Shown in pieces: positions 7,149 to 15,361 of a DNA stretch of 55,713 nucleotides. Numbering within the stretch: position 1 is the first letter of the stretch; the number at the start of each line of letters is the position of its first letter. A program made the position numbers and the translations under genes. The notes under the pieces were generated by a model that was given only the letters and a program-made list of their open reading frames with translations, was not told the DNA's origin and made no database searches. The DNA comes from a bacterium (GTDB lineage Bacteria; Hydrothermota; Tepidihabitantia; Tepidihabitantales; Tepidihabitantaceae): assembly GCA_035505375.1 (NCBI GenBank), contig DATJQV010000089.1, positions 1 through 55,713 of the forward strand, in the 5' to 3' direction.

Positions 7149-9149
7149 GTGGACAAAGAGGACAGAAAACCGACGCTGTACTTCTACTCAACGAGAGGCA
7201 AACCTGTTGACCTGAGCATCAAAGTGCAAGATGGACACCGGGGTTCCACCGCGGGACCGAACGTCCCGCCGCGGAAGCCAGACGAGCGTCAACCAAATCC
7301 CCTGCCGGTTCACCTTGCGGATGATGGAAAGGAGCTTTGGGGGCGGGACATGCTGTACACAACAGAAGTTGTCGCCATGACCCCAGAACCCAGGACGAGG
7401 GTGACTTATGAACTATCGGGTGTCGACGATGCCGACTCACAGGTCAATATTCGCCCCCACCCAGGGGATGACGCCAAGGCAAAGGGCGATACGGTCGAAT
7501 TTGCCCCGACATTCATGTTCCTCCGACCGAAAGAAGACGTTGAGGGCGATCAGATTCCCGAGGCGCGGCACGATAGCTCTTCCGAAGTCAAGCCGAACCC
7601 AGAGACGCGGACCGAGGACGGTGCCAAGGTCAACGTCAATTCGGACTCCACGGCACAGCACAAGAACGATGCCGAGGACAACACGAACCCCGAGGTGCCG
7701 TCCGAGCCCAAGCCACCACCAAAGGGCCCTGCTAAGAACAATCAGAACTTCGTGACCTTGAGCTTGAATGTCTTGCACGATCTTCTGGACAAGCTCACTG
7801 ACGTCCTGAACTTCGGCCGTATTCTGTCCATCGGCGTCCCAGGCTTCATCGTGAACTTCAGCATGCTCATGTTGTTCTCGCTCTTCTCCGCGCGCATGCC
7901 GACACCGACTCAATGGGTGGTCGAGAGAGTGAACGAGAGTGGCATAAGGCGCGATACCATTGAGTTCACCGGGACAGCCGGTAGCGCGGTGCCCATCGCC
8001 CAATTCGATAGCGGCGGAGGCACGAGAACTGTGGTCCCTGTCTATTACGAACAGAATAGGGGCGTTCACGGACTCAGCTTCATCGATCGGAGCCGGATTG
8101 AGTTCGACGCCGAGCGAGTCGCCAGTCAACCGTACTACTGGTTATACTGGTTCATCGGCTCAATCCTCGTAGGCAGCTTGATCAGTCAGTGGGGTCATCG
8201 AGAACTGAGGAAGCGCGAAGTCCCTCATGGAATCTGGACCCGGATGATTCGGCTGGCTGGGAGTTTTGAGCCTCCCATGCTCGATGTCGTCAAGAATACC
8301 AGACCCTGGAATCTGAAAAAGCTGCGCGACGCTCTGCGTAAGCTGGAGCCAGCTGTTACTCGCGATGAAAGACGCGCTTGTGACGACTTGCGGGAGGACC
8401 TTCTGGAGCCGGCTGTCTCTCGCAGAGAAGAACGCGCGGACTTGCAGAACGACCTCTTGGAGTTGGCCGCGTCTGACAAAGAGAGACGCGCGTATGACAA
8501 CTTGCTGGTTGACCTCGAGCTCGCTCGGCATGGGAGCGACGAACCAAGTTGGTCAGCGCTCCACCTGCCGCTCTTGCGCCAGACCATGATCGCTTCGCAG
8601 AACGTCACATACTGGGACCACCTGACCAAGGAATACTGGCGATTTGCTGAGTTCGCGGTCAACTGCCCGGTGGCGGTCTCACTCTTCTGTGTTTTCCTCG
8701 GATCATACTTCCTTTTGCTTTCCGCGATGTATGGCGGCGGAGCCTGGCTAGTCGGTGTCGTACTGGCATCGTCGGGCGTCGCGGTTTTCGTGGCCGCGCA
8801 GTTGTGGTGGAATCCCGTCGTAGCCTTCGCATCGTTCAACAACTACAAGATCGCCCGCTCCGGCCTGATTGCCGGCCTGTCGTTATTCCCTGCCACACAG
8901 CCCGACGTCAAGAACCCTATGCAAGAGGTGTATACGGACTGCGCCGAGTTCCGCAAATGGTACTGCGATCACTATCAAGGCAGTCTGGCGCTGCACAACC
9001 AGGGCCTGTGCGATAAGAAACCGCCCTTCGCCTGCCACAATCCGACGCCCCTGCCAGAAGGAGACGGCACTTCCATTCCGAAGGAACCGACGAAGACGCC
9101 TCGCGGCACGCAGCCCTCAGAAGAGGCCGATTCCCACAGGGGGAAATAG
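7149..9149 (+). CDS. Large membrane protein of unknown function
   Basis: The start is GTG 7149 after AAGGAGGAGAACT. The 666 residues divide into a soluble, charged, Pro-rich N-terminal half (about 1-225), a helix (GVPGFIVNFSMLMLFSLF), an extracytoplasmic loop of about 70 residues, a helix (YWLYWFIGSILVGSLI), a cytoplasmic helical segment, and two more helices (VAVSLFCVFLGSYFLLLSA, WLVGVVLASSGVAVFVAAQL). The cytoplasmic segment (about residues 393-455) holds three copies of an 18-20 residue charged repeat starting LEPAVTRDERRA, LEPAVSRREERA and LELAASDKERRA. The tail is hydrophilic. No family recognised. Confidence 0.65.
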   Translation: MDKEDRKPTLYFYSTRGKPVDLSIKVQDGHRGSTAGPNVPPRKPDERQPNPLPVHLADDGKELWGRDMLYTTEVVAMTPEPRTRVTYELSGVDDADSQVNIRPHPGDDAKAKGDTVEFAPTFMFLRPKEDVEGDQIPEARHDSSSEVKPNPETRTEDGAKVNVNSDSTAQHKNDAEDNTNPEVPSEPKPPPKGPAKNNQNFVTLSLNVLHDLLDKLTDVLNFGRILSIGVPGFIVNFSMLMLFSLFSARMPTPTQWVVERVNESGIRRDTIEFTGTAGSAVPIAQFDSGGGTRTVVPVYYEQNRGVHGLSFIDRSRIEFDAERVASQPYYWLYWFIGSILVGSLISQWGHRELRKREVPHGIWTRMIRLAGSFEPPMLDVVKNTRPWNLKKLRDALRKLEPAVTRDERRACDDLREDLLEPAVSRREERADLQNDLLELAASDKERRAYDNLLVDLELARHGSDEPSWSALHLPLLRQTMIASQNVTYWDHLTKEYWRFAEFAVNCPVAVSLFCVFLGSYFLLLSAMYGGGAWLVGVVLASSGVAVFVAAQLWWNPVVAFASFNNYKIARSGLIAGLSLFPATQPDVKNPMQEVYTDCAEFRKWYCDHYQGSLALHNQGLCDKKPPFACHNPTPLPEGDGTSIPKEPTKTPRGTQPSEEADSHRGK

Positions 9150-9214
9150 GCACAGCTACTCGTTCATGACGGCGTCAATTGCATCGGTCTGCGCCTCCAA
9201 TTCCGCCCGCCGAT

Positions 9215-9242
9215 TTGACCTCCCCGTCCCGAGTCCTAAGAA
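9215..9242 (+). promoter_or_regulatory. Promoter of the leader ORF and nuclease gene
   Basis: TTGACC, 16-nt spacer, TAAGAA. An ATG lies 7 nt after the -10 box, at the expected transcription start. Confidence 0.55.
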
Positions 9243-9249
9243 TGGAGCC

Positions 9250-9360
9250 ATGCCAGGGCCGGGCTCAACCGTAACGGGCCATAAGGTGGTCCACGGACTA
9301 CGAAACCGGAACCAAGCAACAAAAGGAGAGCTCCGAACAATGGAGCCAAGGAGAAACTAG
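9250..9360 (+). CDS. Leaderless leader ORF, 36 residues
   Basis: The frame opens with the ATG at the predicted transcription start and ends with TAG one base before the ATG of the nuclease gene (TAGCATG). The peptide is basic (starts MPGPGSTVTGHKV, ends EPRRN). Ribosomes finishing here could restart at 9362, helped by AAGGAG at about 9347. Its sequence is not recognised. Translation is inferred from position only. Confidence 0.45.
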   Translation: MPGPGSTVTGHKVVHGLRNRNQATKGELRTMEPRRN

Positions 9361-9361
9361 C

Positions 9362-10474
9362 ATGCGCGTAGCGACTTTCAACGTCGAAAACCTGTTCAGT
9401 CGTCCGGTCGCAATGAACTACAGCGACAAAGGAATGGGGCAGCCTGTCTTGGACGACTTCCACGACCTGAACACGCTCCTGCGAAAGGAGACCTACAGCC
9501 CTGCCGACAAGCAGGAGATCGAGCGACTCTGTGACAAGTACAAGCTGACGGACCGGAACTCAGACCATCACGAGATGGTGCTGCGCGAGGTCAGAGGCAA
9601 GCTATGGCAACAGCACCAGAACGGCACCCGGGATTGGATCGCGACCGGCAGCAACGACTTTCTCGGTTGGGTCGAGCTTGTCTACGAGGCAATTGACGAC
9701 CGCGCGATCCAGAATACGGCCAAGGTAATCGCCACTGTCAATGCCGACATCCAGATCATGGTTGAAGTCGAGAATCGTCCGACGCTGCAGCGCTTTCATG
9801 ATGCGGTACTGAAGCCGGAGCTGGCTGCCGGACAGCAGCCCTACACGTTCATGCTGCTTATGGAGGGAAACGATGAGCGCGGCATCAACGTTGGCATCCT
9901 GTCTCGCATGCCAGTCGTTCTCATGAAGTCGAATGTCGAGCTCCGCAACAATTCCGGCCACCCGCTCTTTGCCCGTGATTGCGCGCAGTTCTTCATCGAC
10001 CTGGGAGCGAACCGGCGCCTGTGTATCTTCGCCAATCACTTATCGAGCCAGGGGTCCGACCACACCGGCAAGCGCCGCAAGGAACAGGCCGACAAGGTGC
10101 GGGAACTCGTGGACTCGGTCTTGAAACAGAAACTGGCCACGGATGTCATCGTCTGCGGCGACATGAACGAACCCGAAGCGGACGGTCACCTGCAAGCACT
10201 GCTTAACCCGAACGCGGACAACAAACTCCAGGATGCGATGGACCTGCCTCAGTACCCGGAAAGCGCGCAGTTCCCCGGAACCTACAGCAACGGGACGAAG
10301 AGCAACAAGTTCGACTATCTTCTAATGTCCAAAGACCTGGTGAGCCAGGTCAAAGCGGTGGGCGTAGAACGGCGCGGTACCTACTCGAGTCAGAAGTGGA
10401 CACCGTTTCCGACCGTTACCGACGAACGCAGCCAGGCATCCGACCATCATTGTCTCTGGGCCGATCTGAGCTGA
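9362..10474 (+). CDS. Endonuclease/exonuclease/phosphatase (EEP) family protein
   Basis: The 370 residues open with the EEP signature RVATFNVENLF (metal-binding Asn), then show VEVENRP (metal-binding Glu, about residue 138), GDMNEPEAD (Asp/Asn pair, about 263) and the C-terminal QASDHHCLWADL (catalytic His). Fold and motif order match Mg-dependent phosphodiesterases and nucleases of the exonuclease III/DNase I class. There is no signal peptide, so it should be cytoplasmic. An extra charged segment of about 70 residues lies between the first two motifs. The substrate could be DNA, RNA or a phospho-metabolite; the sequence does not decide. Confidence 0.85.
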   Translation: MRVATFNVENLFSRPVAMNYSDKGMGQPVLDDFHDLNTLLRKETYSPADKQEIERLCDKYKLTDRNSDHHEMVLREVRGKLWQQHQNGTRDWIATGSNDFLGWVELVYEAIDDRAIQNTAKVIATVNADIQIMVEVENRPTLQRFHDAVLKPELAAGQQPYTFMLLMEGNDERGINVGILSRMPVVLMKSNVELRNNSGHPLFARDCAQFFIDLGANRRLCIFANHLSSQGSDHTGKRRKEQADKVRELVDSVLKQKLATDVIVCGDMNEPEADGHLQALLNPNADNKLQDAMDLPQYPESAQFPGTYSNGTKSNKFDYLLMSKDLVSQVKAVGVERRGTYSSQKWTPFPTVTDERSQASDHHCLWADLS

Positions 10475-10920
10475 GTCCGTCCTCAGGCTGCGTACCCGGT
10501 AGCGACGTCAAGCGGCCTTGCCCGCACGCGGGCGAATAGGTACGGGCCCCGGTCCGACAGCGTGCCGAACGGAGAGTTCTCAAGGCACGACGGAACCCCG
10601 ATGGCCTACGGTCGTACCGTGTCGCAGGGACTTCGGGATTGCGCCCCGATTCCGCCCGGCCGTCTCGAATGAGCTTACAACCCACAGCCGGCAGCAACGT
10701 CATTCAGGATCGTAGATTTCCGATTCTAGATTGGGCGCGGCGACTGCGTCGCAGCTTCAAGCCGGTTTCTCCCCAAGCCCCATCAGCGGGGACGCAAGTC
10801 CCAAGCCCTAACGACGAATGAAGAAGGCGTGCACCTGTCACCCCGTTGGGGTGAGACCGCCTCAAGCCGCAAGCTTGAGTTCGTGAACTAGCGGTTGGCG
10901 GTTAGCGGTCAGGAACCGGC
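10475..10920. other. Gene-free spacer with repeat words and small palindromes
   Basis: No gene seen. It holds GATTTCCGATTCTAGATTGG-type words, the palindromic word GCGACTGCGTCGCAGCTTCA (from about 10740), CAAGCC-rich words and a small hairpin CACCCCGTTGGGGTG (about 10838-10852). A weak hairpin GCCCGCACGCGGGC lies near 10518 without a T-run. Confidence 0.5.
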
Positions 10921-11436
10921 TCAGGGAGTGGAGTCAGTTCCATAGTAGAACCAGGTTAGCTGGATTTCAGGTTCGTCAATGATGTTCTCCACAGTCGTGT
11001 CGTTTCTGTAGATAACGTAGTACGTACCTGCGCTATTGAACGTGTAGTTGATCGTGTTGCACCCCTTGTACCCGCGAGTGTGGAAATCACCCCGGATGGT
11101 GGGCGCGGTGCCGTGCACCCAGTTGTTGGCGTTGTCCTCCGTCACAAGCACGCACGTAAACGGCAGGCTGTCCGGCGCATCCAGAGAATCGACCGAAACG
11201 CCGTCGGCCTCGATGTAGGGCGGGAAATCCTTGAGCATCATCTTGCTCGTGACCGTCACCCTGTAGGGCTGGAACGTGCCAGGCGCAAGAACCAGCTCCG
11301 GGCTCCCTGTATTGATCAGATCGTGTTTCGCATTCGGGACATCGTCCTTTTCGCAGCGCACCAGTACGCACAGCAGAGCGGCGGCGGCTGCAACCCGCAG
11401 CGTAAGGCGGTATCCGAGCACGAAGTCAGGCTTCAC
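10921..11436 (-). CDS. Secreted lipoprotein of unknown function
   Basis: GTG start after AAAGGAGACAAGA. The 171 residues begin with a signal peptide (LRVAAAAALLCVLVRC), the Cys at about residue 28 fitting a lipobox. The mature part looks beta-rich (YRVTVTSKMML, GTYYVIYRNDTT, IQLTWFYYG) and has two further cysteines. It may be an envelope lipoprotein with an immunoglobulin-like fold. It has its own promoter about 130 nt upstream. Confidence 0.6.
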   Translation of the reverse strand: MKPDFVLGYRLTLRVAAAAALLCVLVRCEKDDVPNAKHDLINTGSPELVLAPGTFQPYRVTVTSKMMLKDFPPYIEADGVSVDSLDAPDSLPFTCVLVTEDNANNWVHGTAPTIRGDFHTRGYKGCNTINYTFNSAGTYYVIYRNDTTVENIIDEPEIQLTWFYYGTDSTP

Positions 11437-11568
11437 TCTTGTCTCCTTTGCTGGTCGTTATTCCTCGCGCAACCTAGTCCGGGCCTTGGCCGGCCGTTCC
11501 GAATTGGCTTCCGGCCACCGATCGTGGTCAGCCGGATACGGTGGCGACTGCCCGGACGGTAGCGCGGA

Positions 11569-11596
11569 ATCATAGCCGGAACATGAATTGAGTCAA
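11569..11596 (-). promoter_or_regulatory. Promoter of the lipoprotein gene
   Basis: On the minus strand: TTGACT (11596-11591), 16-nt spacer, TATGAT (11574-11569). The leader to the GTG is about 125 nt. No start codon lies at the transcription start. Confidence 0.6.
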
Positions 11597-11612
11597 ATTG
11601 GATAGGGGTCGC

Positions 11613-11636
11613 GCGACTGCGTCGCAGCTACAAGCC
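11613..11636 (+). repeat. Dispersed palindromic word, third copy
   Basis: GCGACTGCGTCGC followed by AGCTACAAGCC. Near-identical words lie at about 5295-5313 and 10741-10763. The core GCGAC-TGC-GTCGC can form a small hairpin. Confidence 0.6.
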
Positions 11637-11679
11637 CCAGACTGCAAGCCGAAGGCCCGCGGCGGGAGGCCGTACGCCG

Positions 11680-12606
11680 TCAGCCTTCTGCCGGATGGGT
11701 CAGGTCGCAGGAGAAGACCCGAAGCGTACCTTGATGTTCATAGCCGGCCCGTTCGAGGGCGGAGTGCATCGGGCGGTTCTCCATGTCGGTCTCTGCCACG
11801 ACCGTCTTGAGCCCTCTCTCTTGCAGGAGCGCCGTTCCTTTCATCAGCAGGTCGAAGCCGTAGCCTGAGCCCCGCAGTTCCGGTACAACCCCGATGTAGT
11901 TGATGCTGCCTTCGTTGTCGACCTCGATCCGTTGCGGCACGACGAGGCCGCAGAGGCTTCCGTCGGGAAGGTAGCCGAGCTGCCATTGGTCGGGCAGGAA
12001 CTCAACGTCCTTGAGTATCGCCATGTACCTTTGACCCATGTAGTCCAGGCCGTACTCCGCGACGTCTGCCTTGTCCTCGCGGTCGAGGCTGCCCTCGGTG
12101 ACCCGCCGCGCCGCATCCGCGAACGCGCCCTCACCGACGATGGCCATGGAGCGGTATTCCAGCCGGGTCGGCACTTCGATGGCGGCGCCCGCGTCCTGCC
12201 AGACGTACCGTTTCTTCTCCTGGAACTGACCGAACCCGACCGCTTCAAGCAGTTCCTGCTTGCGGGCCGGATCCCGCTCGTAGATGTCGTAGATGGCCGC
12301 CTTGGTACCGGTTGCGCCGGACCGGGCGAGCCGGGCGAGGGCAGTTGTCAGCAATCCTCTGCCCGTCTCCCGGAAGTCGACCGACTCATCGACGTACATC
12401 CCGAACATGTCGAATGCGGTGGAAGAACGGCCATAGAGGAAGAAGACGCGGCCAACCGGGTTGCCGTCGTTCTCCGCCACGAAGCAGAGGTCGGGCGAGC
12501 TCTTTCCTTCCCTCCAGAATCGCCTGACCACGTCGGCCAGCCAACCAGCCCCACCCAGCGCGCAGCAGGCTCCGAGTTCCTCTGCCCTGATTGTCCGTAT
12601 CGTCAT
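11680..12606 (-). CDS. Double GNAT-family N-acetyltransferase
   Basis: I take ATG 12606 (MTIRTIRAEELG) as the start; the frame runs on upstream only through repeat words. The 308 residues contain two GNAT-like halves: an N-terminal one (LCFVAENDGNPVGRVFFLYG, then a helix with LTTALARLARSGA) and a C-terminal one with the acetyl-CoA loop VPELRGSGYG and the usual NRPMHSALERAGYE end. It probably acetylates an amine on a small molecule or peptide; the substrate is unknown. It ends about 240 nt from the promoter of the lipoprotein gene and appears to be a single unit. Confidence 0.8.
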   Translation of the reverse strand: MTIRTIRAEELGACCALGGAGWLADVVRRFWREGKSSPDLCFVAENDGNPVGRVFFLYGRSSTAFDMFGMYVDESVDFRETGRGLLTTALARLARSGATGTKAAIYDIYERDPARKQELLEAVGFGQFQEKKRYVWQDAGAAIEVPTRLEYRSMAIVGEGAFADAARRVTEGSLDREDKADVAEYGLDYMGQRYMAILKDVEFLPDQWQLGYLPDGSLCGLVVPQRIEVDNEGSINYIGVVPELRGSGYGFDLLMKGTALLQERGLKTVVAETDMENRPMHSALERAGYEHQGTLRVFSCDLTHPAEG

Positions 12607-12912
12607 GAACAAGTGTAGATGACGCCCGTGACCTGTCAAAGCCAGACCGGCGTAAACAAGCCCGCCCGGAGCCGGCGCTGGACACGACCCCCCCCAGAAC
12701 CGATATTGAAGCCACGAAAGCACGAAAGACACGAAGCGGACAGGATGAACCACCGATGCACTGCCTGACAGGGGCCTCGGGGGCCAACACGGATAGCCGG
12801 GCAGATGTCTCCGCCAAAACCATCTGTGTTCATCTGTGTCCATCCGTGGTTGGTCGGTCGCGTCATCCGGTTTCGTGGCCATCTATCTCGGATTCAGGGG
12901 ACCCGCGCCGGC
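12607..12912. other. Gene-free spacer with repeat words
   Basis: No gene seen. It contains AAAGCACGAAAGACACGAAG-type words (about 12716-12738) and CATCTGTGTTCATCTGTGTC-type words (about 12823-12850), both of which recur elsewhere, the second also inside mfd. Confidence 0.55.
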
Positions 12913-12941
12913 TTGACTTCTCGGCTCGCGCGAAGTATGCT
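12913..12941 (+). promoter_or_regulatory. Promoter of the leader ORF and flavin oxidoreductase gene
   Basis: TTGACT, 17-nt spacer, TATGCT. An ATG follows 9 nt after the -10 box. Confidence 0.6.
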
Positions 12942-12950
12942 TAGCCCTCC

Positions 12951-13013
12951 ATGTCCTATCTATTCTATGGGGTTGCGTCGTGTGGCCCTGCCGAAGTGAA
13001 GACGACGCGTTGA
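12951..13013 (+). CDS. Leaderless leader ORF, 20 residues
   Basis: It reads MSYLFYGVASCGPAEVKTTR and stops with TGA, which overlaps a TTG codon (TTGA) in frame with the flavin oxidoreductase. The ATG is at the predicted transcription start. This would couple translation of the enzyme to the leader. Evidence is positional only. Confidence 0.4.
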   Translation: MSYLFYGVASCGPAEVKTTR

Positions 13014-14098
13014 CGGCTGACCGAACCCTACCCGACCTTGTAATCGGCGACCTCGTAATCAACCCGCCTATCATTCAGGGCGGGATGGGTGTACGGGTGT
13101 CGGCGTCGCGGCTGGTTTCGGCCGTCTCGAAGGAGGGAGCGCTCGGAGTCATCGCCACGGTCGGGCTGGGCGAGGAACTGCTCGACATGACGCCCGACTA
13201 CCCGAGGCGAGCGGAACTCGGCCTTCGCGAGCAAATCCAGAATACGAAGAAACACACCCACAACCCGTTCGGCGTGAACGTCATGTGCGCTCTGACCAAC
13301 TACGACAACCTCGTCCAGGTTTCCGTCGCCGAAGGCGTGGCCGCAATCATCTCCGGCGCCGGCCTGCCGATGAAGCTGCCCGGCCTCGTGTCCGACCGGC
13401 ACGTCAAGCTGATACCCATCGTATCTTCAGCCCGTGCCGCCGGTCTCATCTGCAAGACCTGGCAGAAGCGGTTCAGCCGCCTGCCGGACGCGCTGGTCGT
13501 CGAAGGGCCGCTGGCCGGTGGCCACCTCGGCTTCTCACACGACCAGATTCTGGACGTGGAGGCGTTCCGGCTGGAGCGGCTGGTCACTGAGGTGCTGGAG
13601 GTAGCCCGCGAGCACGGCAACATCCCGGTCATACCTGCGGGCGGCATCTACGACGGCAGGGACATTGCGAAGTTTCTCCGGATGGGCGCGTCCGGGGTTC
13701 AGATGGCCACCCGGTTCGTCTGCACCCACGAGTGCGACGCCGCCGACGCCTACAAGCAGGCCTTTCTCGATTGCCGGAAAGAGGACATCACGGTCATCCA
13801 TAGCCCGGTCGGAATGCCGGCCCGGGTCATCAAGAATGACTTCGTGGAGCGATACCTCAAGGGCGAGAAGGTCAACTTCGGTTGCCCCTACCACTGTCTT
13901 CTGACCTGCGAGCCGGCGGTCGCCGGGTATTGCATCGCCCAGGCCCTGCTCGCGAGCTACCGCGGCCAGATGGACAATGGCTACGCGATGTGCGGGGCCA
14001 ACGCCTGGCGGTGCAACAAGATTGTCTCGGTCCACGAGTTGATAGAGGAACTGGTCGAAGAGTGTGCCGCGGCCCTGCACGGCCAACCTTCAAGCTAG
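13010..14098 (+). CDS. NAD(P)H-dependent flavin oxidoreductase, nitronate monooxygenase family
   Basis: The protein is an FMN-binding TIM barrel: NPPIIQGGMGVRVSASRLVSAVS at the start, PVIPAGGIYDGRDIAKFLRMGASGVQMATRF in the phosphate-binding region, and a Cys-rich tail (NFGCPYHCLLTCEP...YCIAQAL). This pattern fits the 2-nitropropane-dioxygenase-like/FabK-like subgroup seen in anaerobes. The likely reaction is FMN-dependent oxidation of nitronates or reduction of an enoyl substrate; the true substrate is unknown. From TTG 13010 it is 362 residues. A GTG at 12980 in the same frame is the alternative start. Cysteines in the tail might bind a metal. Confidence 0.8.
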   Translation: MTADRTLPDLVIGDLVINPPIIQGGMGVRVSASRLVSAVSKEGALGVIATVGLGEELLDMTPDYPRRAELGLREQIQNTKKHTHNPFGVNVMCALTNYDNLVQVSVAEGVAAIISGAGLPMKLPGLVSDRHVKLIPIVSSARAAGLICKTWQKRFSRLPDALVVEGPLAGGHLGFSHDQILDVEAFRLERLVTEVLEVAREHGNIPVIPAGGIYDGRDIAKFLRMGASGVQMATRFVCTHECDAADAYKQAFLDCRKEDITVIHSPVGMPARVIKNDFVERYLKGEKVNFGCPYHCLLTCEPAVAGYCIAQALLASYRGQMDNGYAMCGANAWRCNKIVSVHELIEELVEECAAALHGQPSS

Positions 14099-14236
14099 AA
14101 GACGGTTACTCGAAGTTTCGGGAACACACCCTTGTCTCATTTCGCAGCGCGGTAAGGGCATCGGACCACGACCCAGTTCCGCCCGCCCGGTTGACGGGCC
14201 GTGCTGACTCCCAGGCCCAATCGCAGCATCCCGGTG

Positions 14237-14362
14237 ATGCTTCCTGACGACAACCTCAGAAAGCGGATACAGGACATCGTCGAGGTCGGGGCTCAGGTTG
14301 AGTCCAAGGCTTGCTACGAAGCCGACCCGGAGTTCTCCCCTCTTTCCGACGACGAGCAATAG
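14237..14362 (+). CDS. Possible small acidic protein of 41 residues
   Basis: ATG 14237 opens MLPDDNLRKRIQDIVEVGAQ and ends SDDEQ with TAG. The composition is protein-like, but there is no good ribosome site and no family is recognised. It lies just upstream of the promoter for the peptidase gene. Confidence 0.3.
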   Translation: MLPDDNLRKRIQDIVEVGAQVESKACYEADPEFSPLSDDEQ

Positions 14363-14371
14363 CTCGTCCAT

Positions 14372-14399
14372 TTGACTCCGCGCCTGTGAGCCCTAGAAT
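14372..14399 (+). promoter_or_regulatory. Promoter of the papain-like peptidase gene
   Basis: TTGACT, 16-nt spacer, TAGAAT. From an ATT at 14404, at the predicted transcription start, a frame stays open to a TAA at 14503-14505 that overlaps the peptidase start. Initiation at ATT is doubtful. Confidence 0.55.
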
Positions 14400-14494
14400 C
14401 GATATTCAGCCGAGCCGGTTAGGCACGAAAGACATCGCGTGGCCGGACCGGATACGAGCTGTGGCCTGCAGGATGTTACAAACGGAGGAAAACC

Positions 14495-15286
14495 ATGGAG
14501 AGTAAGCGACCCGGAATCGCCAGACCCCGCAGCAGCGCCTGGTACGGTTGGGTGCCGGACCTGCCGGACCAGCGCGACTTGATGTACGCCGCAATCCGCA
14601 AGGTACCGCGAAAGCTGCCCAAGTCCGTGGACTTGAGCCCGAAGTGTCCGCCGGTCGAGAATCAGGGCCAACTCGGCAGTTGCGGATCCAACGCGCTGGC
14701 CGGCGCGCTCGAGTTCCTGGAAATCAAGGATGGAGACAAGCTTGTCGACCTGAGCCGGCTGTTCATCTACTACAACACGCGCGTGGTCGAGGGCACGGTG
14801 GACACCGACAGCGGAGTCATGATTCGTGACGCCGTGAAGACGCTCGTGAAGCTGGGCGTCTGCTCGGAACAGAGCTGGCCGTACGTCATCGCGCGGTTCA
14901 AGCAGAAGCCGAGCCCGGCATGCTACAAGGAAGCCATCAATCACCAGGTCATTTCCTATCACCGCATCGCAAATCTCAACGAGATGAAGACCTGCCTGGC
15001 CGACGGTTTCCCGTTCGTCTTCGGGTTCACGGTCTACGACGCTTTTGAGTCTGACGCGGTGGCCAAAACCGGCGTGCTCAACCTGCCGAAGCCGGACGAG
15101 CAGCAGGTCGGCGGTCACGCGGTCATGGGTGTGGGATACGATGACGCCAAGCAGCGCCTGCTGGTGCGTAACTCGTGGGGCGATGACTGGGGCATGAAGG
15201 GATACTTCACGATGCCCTACGACTACGTCGAGTCCCGCAACCTCTCGGACGACTTCTGGACGATCCGGAAGGCCGAGAACATCTAG
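14495..15286 (+). CDS. Papain-like (C1) cysteine peptidase
   Basis: The start is ATG after GGAGGAAAACC. The 263 residues show the full C1 catalytic set: Gln57 and Cys63 in ENQGQLGSCGSNA, His208 in GGHAVMGVGY and Asn226 in VRNSWGDDWG. There is no signal peptide and no long inhibitory propeptide; only about 45 residues precede the core (SAWYGWVPDLPDQRD, a motif common in bacterial C1 enzymes). It should therefore act in the cytoplasm, or be exported by another route. The substrate is unknown. It is a single gene with its own promoter. Confidence 0.88.
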   Translation: MESKRPGIARPRSSAWYGWVPDLPDQRDLMYAAIRKVPRKLPKSVDLSPKCPPVENQGQLGSCGSNALAGALEFLEIKDGDKLVDLSRLFIYYNTRVVEGTVDTDSGVMIRDAVKTLVKLGVCSEQSWPYVIARFKQKPSPACYKEAINHQVISYHRIANLNEMKTCLADGFPFVFGFTVYDAFESDAVAKTGVLNLPKPDEQQVGGHAVMGVGYDDAKQRLLVRNSWGDDWGMKGYFTMPYDYVESRNLSDDFWTIRKAENI

Positions 15287-15361
15287 GCGCGTCGGACGAA
15301 GGGAAGCTGCAAGCCTCACGCCTCAAGCTCCGGACCGAGGCTTGTGGCTTAAGGCCGAACG

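Noticed and set aside
12607-12882. N-terminal extension of the double GNAT protein
   Set aside because: The extra 92 codons are repeat words (read as MDTDEHRW and similar), and the acetyltransferase start is clear at 12606.
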